From Terriglobales bacterium (lineage in GTDB: Bacteria > Acidobacteriota > Terriglobia > Terriglobales > Acidobacteriaceae), in the NCBI GenBank assembly GCA_025462725.1, contig JAOAPE010000003.1, positions 1-64,000 on the forward strand: a DNA stretch of 64,000 nt. The letters run 5' to 3'. Positions 26,492 to 35,573 of the stretch are shown in pieces. Position numbers and translations under genes: made by a program. Each line of letters opens with the position of its first letter. The stretch's first letter is position 1. The notes below the pieces were generated by a model. It had not been told where the DNA came from, did not search any database, and saw only the letters and a list, made by a program, of their open reading frames with translations.

Positions 26492-28570
26492 CTACTTCAG
26501 TCGGGCGCCGATGGGCACGTCTTCCAGGAATCCGGCGAGGACTGGAGTTCCTTGTTCCCCAAACGAAGCGGCGACGATCATGCCATTTGATTCAATGCCC
26601 CGCAGTTTGCGCGGAGCGAGATTCGCAACGATCACGACTTTGCGTCCGACGAGAGTTTCCGGAGCGTATGCGAGAGCGATGCCGGCGACGATCTGGCGGA
26701 CTTCTGTTCCGATGTCTACTTCGAGTCTGAGTAGTTTGTCTGCGCCTTTTACTTTTTCTGCAGTCTTAACCAGTCCCACGCGGAGTTCAACTTTTGCGAA
26801 ATCGTCAATTGAGATGATGCCGTTTGATGCCGCGCCTGGCGTGGCGGGAGTTGCGGTCGGAGCGGCGATGGCAGGAGTAGCCCCGGCGGCTTGAGTCGCG
26901 GGCTGTCCGGCAACTGCACCGGTGCCTGCGGGTTCCGGAGTTACGGCTGACGCAGTTGCGGCGGCAGACTGATTGATGCGGTCTTGCTCCATTTGTTGCA
27001 TCCTCTCGACAAAGTTCTTTTCAGCGCGGGGGAAGACGGCTTCGATCTTGCCGAGCTTGGTGCCGAGCGCGAGGCCTCCCCACTTCAATTTCTGCGGATT
27101 TACCTGTTCGAGCTTCTTGAGACCGAGTTGTGCCCAAATCTTCTGTGTGGATTCCGGAATTACTGGGTGGACGAGCGCGGTGACAATGCGCAATGCCTCG
27201 GCCGACGTGTAAAGGATTGTCGCCAGGCGCGAGAGACTGCCTTCATCACCTTTTTCGGCGACAGCCCAAGGTTCCTGCTCGACAATATATTTGTTCACCG
27301 CAGCAACGAGTGACCATGCTGCTTCCAGCGCGCGAGAGAACTGATACTCACTGAAGAGCTGGTTGTAGTTGCGAATCACCACAGCAGCGAGTTGTGCGAT
27401 TCCATCTTCCGCGGCCGTGCGTGCTGCTGTCGGCGAAGGATAAGGCACAGTGCCATTGAAATACCTTTGAATCATGGTCAGCGTGCGACTAGTGAGATTT
27501 CCGAGTCCGTTGGCGAGATCGGAGTCGTAGCGCTGAACGAGAGAGTCGAACGAGAAGCTGCCGTCTTGTCCGAAGACGATCTCCCGCATCAGAAAGTAAC
27601 GCAGCGCATCATTGCCGAGCACGTCGATGATGGTTTCCGCTCGCACGATATTGCCGCGCGTCTTCGACATCTTGCTCTCTTCAAACAGTAGCCATCCGTG
27701 CGCCACGATGGACTTTGGCAATGGCAACCCTGCCGCCAGCAGAAATGCGGGCCAATACACGCAGTGAAAGCGGACGATCTCTTTGCCGATCATGTGCACG
27801 TCAGCAGGCCAATACTTTTCAAACATCTGCTGATCGCGCTTTTCGGGCGAGCCGTAGCCGACGGCGGTGCAGTAGTTAGAGAGCGCGTCCATCCAGACAT
27901 AGATCACCTGCGACGGATCGTCAGGGACGGGAATGCCCCACTTGAAACTGGAACGGCTGATGGAGAGGTCTCGAAGTCCGCTCTTGACGAATGAGATCAC
28001 TTCATTGCGGCGTGTCTCCGGACGGATGATGTCGGGTTGCTCTTCGTAGAGCTTGAGAAGCTGGTCTTGAAATGCGGAGAGCTTGAAGAAATAATTTTCT
28101 TCGCTGACAGTCTCAGTCGGATTTCCGCAAATAGGGCATGGCGCGCCGGGGCCGCCTTCGGTTACGTAGAGTTCGTCGGAGACGCAATACTGTCCGGTGT
28201 ACTTCGCTTTGTAGATGAATCCGTTGTCGCGGATCTTCCGGAAAATCTGCTGCACGCCGCGTTTGTGGTGCTCATCAGTGGTGCGGATGAATCCGTCATA
28301 CTTGATGCCCATCTTGTCCCAAAGCGCGCGGAACTCGGCGGAGACTTCATCAGTGAACTGCTGCGGAGTTTTTCCAGCAGCAACGGCGGAGCGCTCGATC
28401 TTTTGTCCGTGTTCGTCAGTGCCGGTGAGGAAGTAGGTATCCACTCCAGTCATGCGCTTTTGACGGGCAATGGCGTCACAGGCGAGGGTGGTGTAGGCGT
28501 GTCCGATATGGGGGCGCGCGTTCACGTAATAGATGGGAGTGGTGATGTAAAACTTGTCGCTGGGGGTCAT
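26492..28570 (-). CDS. metG: Methionyl-tRNA synthetase
   Basis: A 692-residue class I synthetase charging tRNA-Met. The HIGH motif is HIGHAYT near residue 21, and the KMSKS loop is SKMSKTRG near residue 300. Between them lies the zinc-knuckle region with CPICG. Residues 585-692 form the C-terminal EMAP/Trbp111-like tRNA-binding domain (FAKVELRVGLVKTAEKV, ANLAPRKLRGIESNGM), joined by an Ala/Thr/Pro-rich linker. It is transcribed leftward, divergent from argS. Confidence 0.97.
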   Translation of the reverse strand: MTPSDKFYITTPIYYVNARPHIGHAYTTLACDAIARQKRMTGVDTYFLTGTDEHGQKIERSAVAAGKTPQQFTDEVSAEFRALWDKMGIKYDGFIRTTDEHHKRGVQQIFRKIRDNGFIYKAKYTGQYCVSDELYVTEGGPGAPCPICGNPTETVSEENYFFKLSAFQDQLLKLYEEQPDIIRPETRRNEVISFVKSGLRDLSISRSSFKWGIPVPDDPSQVIYVWMDALSNYCTAVGYGSPEKRDQQMFEKYWPADVHMIGKEIVRFHCVYWPAFLLAAGLPLPKSIVAHGWLLFEESKMSKTRGNIVRAETIIDVLGNDALRYFLMREIVFGQDGSFSFDSLVQRYDSDLANGLGNLTSRTLTMIQRYFNGTVPYPSPTAARTAAEDGIAQLAAVVIRNYNQLFSEYQFSRALEAAWSLVAAVNKYIVEQEPWAVAEKGDEGSLSRLATILYTSAEALRIVTALVHPVIPESTQKIWAQLGLKKLEQVNPQKLKWGGLALGTKLGKIEAVFPRAEKNFVERMQQMEQDRINQSAAATASAVTPEPAGTGAVAGQPATQAAGATPAIAAPTATPATPGAASNGIISIDDFAKVELRVGLVKTAEKVKGADKLLRLEVDIGTEVRQIVAGIALAYAPETLVGRKVVIVANLAPRKLRGIESNGMIVAASFGEQGTPVLAGFLEDVPIGARLK

Positions 28571-28690
28571 TTCCGCTTTCTAAGACTCAATCTGGAGCGC
28601 GCTTGAGCGTTGCCGGCGTTCGAAATCCTGAACATTCATCTTATGTAACAGTGTGCGCTCCGTCAAACCGGAGGGGCTATTCTGCTCTGT

Positions 28691-28696
28691 TATAAT
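28691..28696 (+). promoter_or_regulatory. Likely -10 box (TATAAT) of the argS promoter
   Basis: A perfect TATAAT in the 214-base divergent gap between metG and argS, 89 bases before the argS GTG. No good -35 element lies at the expected distance, so the call is tentative. Confidence 0.45.
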
Positions 28697-28784
28697 CGCC
28701 TGTTTATCAGCAACTTACGCGACATTCTTGCGGCTGTGCGCGCGGCTTTTATCCCCAAGATCAAGTTAAGGAACCCAAGGAAAA

Positions 28785-30770
28785 GTGTACAGAGAACTGC
28801 AATCCCGATTGACGGCGCGGATGCGCGAGTACCTCAAGCAGCAGTACGAAGTTGACCTGCCGAACATCGGCGTTGACCAGCCGCCCCAGGTGCAGATGGG
28901 CGAGTACGCGCTCACGTTCAGTTTTGAGTTGGCGAAGAAGCTCAGAAAGGCTCCGCGGAAGATTGCGGAGGAAATCGTTGCAGGGATCGGCCCCATTGAG
29001 GGGTTCGAAAAACTGGAAGTGGCCGGAGCTGGATACATCAACGCAAGAGTTGACCGCGCGGTCATGGCAAGGGACATCCTGAAGTCGGGCGGGAGCGTGG
29101 CGGCGAGTGGAGAAAAGATCCTCGTCGAGCACACGAGTATCAACCCGAACAAGGCTGCGCACATCGGGCATCTGCGGAATGCGATCCTCGGCGACACGTT
29201 CGTGCGCATGCTAAGGACTGCGGGATGTCACGTGGACATTCAAAACTACATCGACAACACTGGCGTGCAGGTTGCGGATGTAGTGGTCGGATTCCTCTAT
29301 CTGGAAAAGAAATCGAAGTCGAATGTCGAGAAGTTGATTGCAGATCCGGCGGCAAGAGGAAATCGCCCGATCGATTTTTATTGCTGGGACCTCTACGCGC
29401 AAGTTTCGGGATGGTATGAACAGAGTCCGGAGAACAAGGCGAAGCGGCTGAAGACGCTGCATGACATCGAGCAAGGCGACAACGAGGCGGCTGAGATCGG
29501 GGAGTTGATATCGACGGCGGTACTGCGCCGGCACTTGGAGACGATGCAGCGGTTGAGTATCTACTACGATTTTCTTCCGCGCGAGAGCGAGATACTTTCA
29601 TTGCATTTCTGGGACTTGGCCTTTGAGCAGTTGAAGAAGAAGGGCGTCCTGTATTTGGAGACGGAAGGGAAGAACAAGGGATGCTGGGTGATGAAGCGCG
29701 CCGGGACGAAGGCGACGGAAGTCGTCGCAGGGGAAGACGCCGGGCCGGATGAGGATGCAAAGGTAATCGTGCGGTCGAATGGCACGGTTACCTATGTCGG
29801 AAAAGACATTGCGTATCACTTGTGGAAGTTCGGCTTGCTGGGAAGGGACTTCGGATACAGAAAATTCTTCCGGTATTCAGAGAGCGCGGTGTTTCCGCAA
29901 GGGCATGATGTTTGGATATCTGCGAAGACCGGCGAGAGCGAACATCCGCATTTTGGCGGAGTGCAGGCGATTTATAACGTGATCGACTCGCGGCAGTCGG
30001 ACCCGCAGAACAATGTGATCGAAGCATTGCGATTGCTGGGGTACACGAAGCAGGCGGAACACTACACGCATTTTTCGTACGAGATGGTGGCGCTGACTCC
30101 GCGATGCGCGGTGGAGTTGGGCTATGAGGTGTCAGAAGAAGACCAGCAGCGCGCTTATATCGAGGTGTCCGGGCGAAAAGGTTTTGGAGTGAAAGCGGAC
30201 GACTTGCTCGATGCGCTGATCGCGTCGGCGCAAAGGGAAGTGGATTCGCGGCATCCGGAGTTGGCGGAGGATGAGCGGCGGGGGATTGCGGAGCAGATCG
30301 CCATTGGCGCGTTGCGCTATTTCATGCTGAAGTTCACGAAGAATTCGGTGATCGCGTTTGATTTCAAAGAGGCTCTGAGTTTCGAAGGCGAGACCGGGCC
30401 GTATTGCCAGTATGCCGTGGTACGGGGAAGCAACATCTTCAGGAAGGCAGGGTTGGAGCCGGAAGAGGTGCTCGCGGGGGATATCGATTTCAGCGCGACT
30501 GCGCAAGACGACATTTGGGAGTTGTGGCTTACGGCTAGCAAGCTTGGCAACACTGTTGACCAGGCTATTGCGACGACGGAACCGGCGTATGTGGCGAAGT
30601 ATGCGTTCCAGTTGGCGCAGATGTTTAACAACTTTTACCATCGGCACCACATCTTGACTGAGCAGGATGAACGCCGAAAGCGGTTCCTGCTGGCAAGCGC
30701 GGGAATCGCGCGAAGAGAATTAGTGCGGGCGCTAAGCGTAATGGGGATAACGGCACCGAGTGTGATGTAG
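28785..30770 (+). CDS. argS: Arginyl-tRNA synthetase
   Basis: A 661-residue class I synthetase. The N-terminal Arg_tRNA_synt domain precedes the HIGH motif in NPNKAAHIGHLRNAILGD near residue 125. The KMSK position is replaced by SGRKGFGVKADDLL, the variant form that many bacterial ArgS proteins carry. The C-terminal DALR anticodon-binding domain ends with LVRALSVMGITAPSVM. The start is GTG at 28785, with AAGGAAAA upstream. It is followed 21 bases later by a small frameshifted gene. Confidence 0.96.
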   Translation: MYRELQSRLTARMREYLKQQYEVDLPNIGVDQPPQVQMGEYALTFSFELAKKLRKAPRKIAEEIVAGIGPIEGFEKLEVAGAGYINARVDRAVMARDILKSGGSVAASGEKILVEHTSINPNKAAHIGHLRNAILGDTFVRMLRTAGCHVDIQNYIDNTGVQVADVVVGFLYLEKKSKSNVEKLIADPAARGNRPIDFYCWDLYAQVSGWYEQSPENKAKRLKTLHDIEQGDNEAAEIGELISTAVLRRHLETMQRLSIYYDFLPRESEILSLHFWDLAFEQLKKKGVLYLETEGKNKGCWVMKRAGTKATEVVAGEDAGPDEDAKVIVRSNGTVTYVGKDIAYHLWKFGLLGRDFGYRKFFRYSESAVFPQGHDVWISAKTGESEHPHFGGVQAIYNVIDSRQSDPQNNVIEALRLLGYTKQAEHYTHFSYEMVALTPRCAVELGYEVSEEDQQRAYIEVSGRKGFGVKADDLLDALIASAQREVDSRHPELAEDERRGIAEQIAIGALRYFMLKFTKNSVIAFDFKEALSFEGETGPYCQYAVVRGSNIFRKAGLEPEEVLAGDIDFSATAQDDIWELWLTASKLGNTVDQAIATTEPAYVAKYAFQLAQMFNNFYHRHHILTEQDERRKRFLLASAGIARRELVRALSVMGITAPSVM

Positions 30771-30791
30771 GGCCGTTTTGCTGGAGGGAAT

Positions 30792-31287
30792 ATGAACACC
30801 ATTGTTGCGATCGCGTTGTCGTGTCTTCTGTTGATTTCAGGTGATAACAAAAACAAGAAAGATTACTTTGCGAATGTGATATCGACCTCGAGATATGTGG
30901 CAGTGGTGCCGCTACAAGGCAAAGACATCACCAGACAAAGCCAGGAAGACCTGCAAGCGCAAGCGGATATTGAGACAGCACTGCGAAAGTGGAAACGGTT
31001 TGTGGTCGTCTCCAATCCGGCGGCAGCAGATTTGATCATTGCGTTCCGACGAGGCAATGTAGCTTCAGTCAAAGTAGGCCCGGTGTATCGGGAAGATTGG
31101 GGCCGCGGAGATGGGGAGTGCAGGCTCGGGAACGGATTTGTTCGAGGTCTACAATGCGCGCAATAATCCGACGCCGCTGGATGCTCCTGCATTGTGGAGG
31201 AATTCCTCACGCGATTGTCTAGAATCGCCGAGCGTGCCTGCTGTGGCGCTCTTCCGCAAGGTCGTAGAAGAGGCGGAAAAGCCGTAA
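30792..31287 (+). pseudogene. Frameshifted small exported protein gene
   Basis: The first 107 codons encode a signal peptide (MNTIVAIALSCLLLISG) and a domain with IETALRKWKRFVVVSNPAAADLIIAFRRG, typical of a small exported family common in Acidobacteriota. The frame then drifts to a nonsense tail and stops at 31166. In the +1 frame the reading continues naturally (GSGTDLFEVYNARNNPTPLD, then ALFRKVVEEAEKP) to TAA at 31285-31287. An extra G in the GGGG run at 31113-31116 would explain the shift; removing one base gives a 164-residue protein. It could be a recent pseudogene, a sequencing error or programmed slippage. The function of the family is not known. Confidence 0.75.
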
Positions 31288-31310
31288 GGGAGTTTCTATA
31301 GCAAAGCGCA

Positions 31311-31332
31311 GGGCACGGAGAGATCCGTGCCC
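31311..31332 (+). terminator. Hairpin between the frameshifted gene and pepA
   Basis: GGGCACGGA pairs with TCCGTGCCC around a four-base loop between two convergent genes. It lacks a strong T-run, so termination is likely but not certain. Confidence 0.55.
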
Positions 31333-31344
31333 CTTGTCATTTCG

Positions 31345-32856
31345 TTAGGACTGCCAGCCGTTTACGAATTCGACCAAGCTGCGAACGGCAATTCCTGATG
31401 GGCCCTTTGCGATCCACGGTTTGTTCTCTTCCATCCATGCGACTCCGGCGATATCGAGATGGATCCATGGTTTATCCTCAACGAACTCCTGAAGGAATTT
31501 CGCGGCAGTGACCGCGCCGCCCCAGCGTCCGCCGGAGTTGACGATGTCGCCGATGCCGGACTTGATCATTTCGCGGTATTCGTCGTCGAGCGGAAGTCGC
31601 CAGAATTTCTCCCCTGCGGATTGTTGCGCCTTGTTGAAGCGGGTGTACATGTCATCATCGTTGGCGAAGATGCCGGCGTTGACGTATCCGAGGGCGACGA
31701 CGCACGCGCCGGTGAGGGTGGCAGCGTCGACGAGATGGGTGCACCCGAGCTGGCGGGCGTAACAGAGGCCGTCCGCGAGGACGAGGCGGCCTTCGGCGTC
31801 AGTGTTGATGATCTCGATGGCTTTGCCGTTCATCGCGAACTGGATGTCGCCAGGTTTTTGCGCTGTGCCTGAAGGCATGTTCTCCGCTGCGCAGACGATG
31901 CCAATCACTTTCACATTGGGCTTGAGCAGGGCTATGGCACGCATGGCACCGATCATGGCCGCTCCGCCGGCCATGTCGTACTTCATCTTTTCCATGCCGT
32001 CGGCGGGCTTGATGGAGATTCCGCCAGTGTCAAAGGTAATGCCCTTGCCCACGAGTCCGAGAACCGGGCCGTCTTTCTTAGCGCCTGCAGGTTCGTAGCG
32101 CATGACGATGAGCGCGGGAGGTTCGGGCGAGCCTTGGGAAACGCTCCAGAAGGAGCCCATCTTGAGCTCGTGGAGTTTGTCGGTGGAGAATACCTCGCAC
32201 TTGAGGCCGACTTCGTCTGACATCTTCTTCGCGCGCTGACCAAGGATGGTGGGCGTCATCTTGTTGCCGGGTTCATTGACGAGATCGCGCGTGAAGTTTT
32301 GCGATGCGCCGATGATTGCGCCGGTGACGATGGCGGCGTCGAGGGATTTCTTGTCGGCGTTTGCGGCAGAGATAACGGTGAGTTCGTCGATGCGCTGGTC
32401 TTTGCGGTCACTGGCGTAGTAGTTGGGATCGAAGTCTCCGACGAATGCACCTTCGACAATGGCACGCGCCGCGTCTGCTGCGGAGACAGTCGAATCGGGA
32501 ACTGCAATGGCGAGAGACTTCAGGTTTTTGGTCTTGGCGTATCGGACAGCGGTTCCGGCGATCTTGCGAATGTCGTCGGCGGAGAACTTTGCGGCCTTAC
32601 CGCCGCCGATCAGCAGCAGTCGCTTGGACTTGAGTCCTTTGGGACCGTGGAGCAGAACTGTTTCGAGTGATTTGCCTGTTACATCGCCGCTGGCGATTAC
32701 GTCAGCGAGAGCTTCTGTGAAACCAAAGTCGGCGGAGGCGATCTTGGCGTCAGGCTTTGCGTCTTTGCTTTTATCTGTGTTGTGGTCGAGCACAATGGCA
32801 ACGAGACATTCCGATTGAATGTCGGCGACTGCTGAAGAGACTAGCTTTGTTTTCAT
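31345..32856 (-). CDS. pepA: Leucyl aminopeptidase (M17, PepA)
   Basis: A 503-residue M17 metallo-aminopeptidase that removes N-terminal residues from peptides in the cytoplasm. The C-terminal catalytic domain has KGITFDTGGISIKPADGM (metal/catalytic Lys) and the signature NTDAEGRLVLADGL; the N-terminal domain is the variable macro-like domain. The length is normal for the hexameric enzyme. It is transcribed leftward, 42 bases after the transglutaminase-like gene. Some PepA proteins also bind DNA; nothing here tests that. Confidence 0.95.
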   Translation of the reverse strand: MKTKLVSSAVADIQSECLVAIVLDHNTDKSKDAKPDAKIASADFGFTEALADVIASGDVTGKSLETVLLHGPKGLKSKRLLLIGGGKAAKFSADDIRKIAGTAVRYAKTKNLKSLAIAVPDSTVSAADAARAIVEGAFVGDFDPNYYASDRKDQRIDELTVISAANADKKSLDAAIVTGAIIGASQNFTRDLVNEPGNKMTPTILGQRAKKMSDEVGLKCEVFSTDKLHELKMGSFWSVSQGSPEPPALIVMRYEPAGAKKDGPVLGLVGKGITFDTGGISIKPADGMEKMKYDMAGGAAMIGAMRAIALLKPNVKVIGIVCAAENMPSGTAQKPGDIQFAMNGKAIEIINTDAEGRLVLADGLCYARQLGCTHLVDAATLTGACVVALGYVNAGIFANDDDMYTRFNKAQQSAGEKFWRLPLDDEYREMIKSGIGDIVNSGGRWGGAVTAAKFLQEFVEDKPWIHLDIAGVAWMEENKPWIAKGPSGIAVRSLVEFVNGWQS

Positions 32857-32898
32857 TCCGTCCTCAATGATTAGATAAAAAGGTTTGATGAGAGCCGT

Positions 32899-35151
32899 TC
32901 AGTGCTTGGCGGCGGTTTCGACTTCTTCGTAGAGTTCCGGCAATTTCTCGGCGTCTTCTTCCGATCCGCCAAAGCGCGCGCGCTCGTAATGTTCGGTGAA
33001 TGCGGCCACTGACGATTGAATCTTTCTGTCCTCGATAGTACGCAGAAAATCTTGTGGCGTCTGCGCAGGACCTTTTTCAATGCCGCGACGGCCGAGCATC
33101 CGGCTCATTCGCTCATACCAAATAGTAGCAGCAGCGCGGGGAGCTTCGGCAGGCTTGCGGGCGAGGCGGAACTCGCGGATGAAACGATAAATGCTGCGCG
33201 CATTCAGCAGCAAGAGGATGGAGAGCAGAGCAGCGATGCCGGAGAATCCAAGTTTCCTGGGGCTGCGTTTTACGTTGATCTGGATACTGCGAACACGATC
33301 GAGAGCGGCTTCGTATTTGTCTTGCATCCATTTCCTGGCGGAGTCGAAGGCGTGGCGTGTGGTTGAAATCGATGACTGGCCTAGAGATTCCTGGTGGGTG
33401 AAGTCGTAATTCACGATCCACTCGTTCCAGAATTCACGCATGGCGTCGGCGTAGAGCATCATGCGAGAGAACGTAGAAGTCTCACCGACAGGGACGTTGG
33501 GCGTGGGATCGAAGGTGGCCCATCCGTATCCAGGGATGTAGGCTTCCACCCAGGAGTGTGCGTCCTTGGCGCGAATGATGTAACTGCCGCTGATGTCATT
33601 GAACTCGCCGTTGCGGAAGCCGTTGACGATTCGCGAAGGAATCCCTTGAGTACGCAACATGATCGCCATCGCGGAGGAGAAGTATTCGCAATGTCCTTTC
33701 TTGCGCCAGAACAAGAAATAAGTGACTGCATCGACGCCGTCCGGAATGGCTTCCATGTCGAGCGTGTAACCGTATGTGTTCTGGAGATACCGTTCGATGG
33801 CCGAAGCTTTTTCGTAAGTTGAGTTGGAGTTCTGAGTGACAGTCTTCGCTAATTCGGCAACTCTGGGGTGGAGCAGCGGGAGTTGGAGATAGTTGTCCTT
33901 GATCGGCTGTGGGTAATCAGCGGTTACAGAAGAACGCTGCTGAGCGTTGGGCCGTGCGATAGTGGATGAGGCAGTGTAAGTGCGGATCTGCCGTGTGGGG
34001 TCGTTGAGGGTGATCGCACCAGAACTGTCCACTACGAATTCACGAACGGGAGATGAAACGTAATTGGCCACTGGCGCAACGAAAAATGCGGTAGTGCCAA
34101 TGGGCTGCATTGCAACGCGGTAGTTAAGCGTTTGATATCCATCTGCGGCACCTGTGGCGGGATTTCCAACTATCAGTGTCCGTATGCGGGAGGATTGGAG
34201 ATCAAGCCGACCGTCTGCCTCGCCCCGAACCGCCAGAACTTGCGAGCGATTTCTCCAGTGCTTGCCGTTGAAGACGTTTAAACTCACGCCCCGCCATTTC
34301 AAATCCTGTGGTACACGTGCGCCTTCAGCAAATTGGACGTGCATGATAACCGCATCGAGTTGCTGAATGCGTCCTATCTCGCCGAGAGTTATCTCATCAC
34401 TGAATCCAGAAGAAAAATTACTACTGCTGGCGAGTTTGCTGAGGTATCCGCGAGAGACGCGCGGCAGGACAAAGAAGATTGCGACCGCACCAAAGGCAAT
34501 GGTGATGACCAGCGTCGCAGCGGCCAAGGAGATCGAACGCGACATCCGGGAGACAGAATCAGGAGCACCTTCAGCAATGAGTGTTTTTCCGCTGGCGTCG
34601 AATTCGGAAGTCTCGGGAACTTTGCTGGCGTCGGCGAATGAGCGACGCATCTCCATGCTGATCGAGGTAGTGACGGTGAGTAGGAGGAAAAGGCAGAAGG
34701 CGGCGAGAAAGAAGCTGTCCACTGTGAGGACAGCGGAGGCGAGGATCATCAGGAACGAGATGATGGCCAGATAGACGTGATCGCGCTCGCGCTGCACGGA
34801 GAAAAGCTTGACGACCATGATGAAGAGGACGAGGTGGACAGTGGCGACGACGAAGTTGCCGGAAAATCCGATGAAGTCGAGGACGTAGAAGATGACGTAC
34901 CCGATGGTGAGCCGGGAAGTGGTCTTCACCGAGAGTGTGATGTCTTTGTGAGTGGCGAAGAGAAAGGCTCGGAGTCCGAGTGCGCAGAGGACGAAGAGCA
35001 ATGAAAAGGGATCGAGTTTACCGGTGCCGCCGAGGGCGACGAATCCGGTGACGATCATGGCGAAGAGTGAGAGTTCGAAGTAGCGTTGGATCTTATTGGC
35101 GATGGGATTTGCTGGGTCGAGAGTAATACGGGTTGGAGCGGGCGCGGCCAC
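32899..35151 (-). CDS. TgpA-like membrane transglutaminase (DUF3488/DUF4129)
   Basis: About 750 residues. Around six membrane helices fill residues 20-220 (DUF3488), then a large extracytoplasmic part with the transglutaminase core: the Cys in KKGHCEYFSSAMA, the His in AKDAHSWVEAY and the Asp in ATFDPTP form the triad. A further helix near residue 630 precedes a cytoplasmic DUF4129-like tail. The start is uncertain: the frame is open back to 35223, inside the SRP RNA, but GTG at 35151 lies after that RNA and is preferred. Such proteins may cross-link or cleave envelope peptides. Confidence 0.85.
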   Translation of the reverse strand: MAAPAPTRITLDPANPIANKIQRYFELSLFAMIVTGFVALGGTGKLDPFSLLFVLCALGLRAFLFATHKDITLSVKTTSRLTIGYVIFYVLDFIGFSGNFVVATVHLVLFIMVVKLFSVQRERDHVYLAIISFLMILASAVLTVDSFFLAAFCLFLLLTVTTSISMEMRRSFADASKVPETSEFDASGKTLIAEGAPDSVSRMSRSISLAAATLVITIAFGAVAIFFVLPRVSRGYLSKLASSSNFSSGFSDEITLGEIGRIQQLDAVIMHVQFAEGARVPQDLKWRGVSLNVFNGKHWRNRSQVLAVRGEADGRLDLQSSRIRTLIVGNPATGAADGYQTLNYRVAMQPIGTTAFFVAPVANYVSSPVREFVVDSSGAITLNDPTRQIRTYTASSTIARPNAQQRSSVTADYPQPIKDNYLQLPLLHPRVAELAKTVTQNSNSTYEKASAIERYLQNTYGYTLDMEAIPDGVDAVTYFLFWRKKGHCEYFSSAMAIMLRTQGIPSRIVNGFRNGEFNDISGSYIIRAKDAHSWVEAYIPGYGWATFDPTPNVPVGETSTFSRMMLYADAMREFWNEWIVNYDFTHQESLGQSSISTTRHAFDSARKWMQDKYEAALDRVRSIQINVKRSPRKLGFSGIAALLSILLLLNARSIYRFIREFRLARKPAEAPRAAATIWYERMSRMLGRRGIEKGPAQTPQDFLRTIEDRKIQSSVAAFTEHYERARFGGSEEDAEKLPELYEEVETAAKH

Positions 35152-35190
35152 AAGGCATTTTAGAACATTGTATGTTCGCAAAATGAAAAA

Positions 35191-35298
35191 GCCAGGTACC
35201 GGGTTGACCCACTGCACACGCACGAGCCCGTTACCGTTGCTTCCTTCCGGACCTGGCGGGATTGGCGGGATTGCGTCGCGTGGGACCCGGTACCTGAC
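35191..35298 (-). ncRNA. ffs: Signal recognition particle RNA (4.5S-type)
   Basis: Read on the minus strand, the apical domain GGTCCGGAAGGAAGCA is the universal Ffh-binding loop of bacterial SRP RNA. The ends pair: CAGGTACCGGGT near the 5' end and ACCCGGTACCTG near the 3' end form a 12-base closing helix. A T-rich stretch (CTTTTTCATTTT) follows, consistent with termination. It is the small Alu-less form. It lies in the gap between the tgpA-like gene and fabH. Confidence 0.93.
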
Positions 35299-35318
35299 CC
35301 GCTTAATAATATCATTCT

Positions 35319-35347
35319 GAGATATGCGTTCCGGATGGCTAAGTCAA
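35319..35347 (-). promoter_or_regulatory. Possible promoter of the SRP RNA
   Basis: On the minus strand, TTGACT and TATCTC are 17 bases apart, ending about 20 bases upstream of the RNA's closing helix. The -10 match is modest. Confidence 0.4.
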
Positions 35348-35363
35348 AACCAAAAGCAAGACC

Positions 35364-35407
35364 TTGAACCACAAAGCCACGAAGGATCACAAAGATTCAC
35401 AGAGGAA
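35364..35407 (+). repeat. Degenerate dispersed repeat, copy 1
   Basis: The A/C/G-rich stretch TTGAACCACAAAGCCACGAA and its continuation share the pattern TGAACC-x-CAAAG-x4-CGAAG-xx-TCAC with the stretch at 36623-36655. Both copies are intergenic and flank fabH. Between 35408 and 35573 I see only an AGCGGCTAAAGCCG micro-palindrome and presumably the fabH promoter. Confidence 0.45.
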
Positions 35408-35573
35408 GTAGGCGGAGTCGTTTGTGCTAGCACAGGTTACCTGAGCGGCTAAAGCCGTGCCCTCCCAAAACACTAATCGCAACTAACTACATTCGTTCTT
35501 GATGCAAGTCTTTGTTAGACAATTTCCGTCAGCGTAGTCCACAATATCTCATCATTTCTTACGGAGAACTCAT

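Noticed and set aside
25605-26894. 429-codon plus-strand frame opposite tatD and metG
   Set aside because: It crosses two confidently identified minus-strand genes; codon use and composition are those of an antisense frame.
28037-28606. 189-codon plus-strand frame inside metG
   Set aside because: Antisense shadow of metG.
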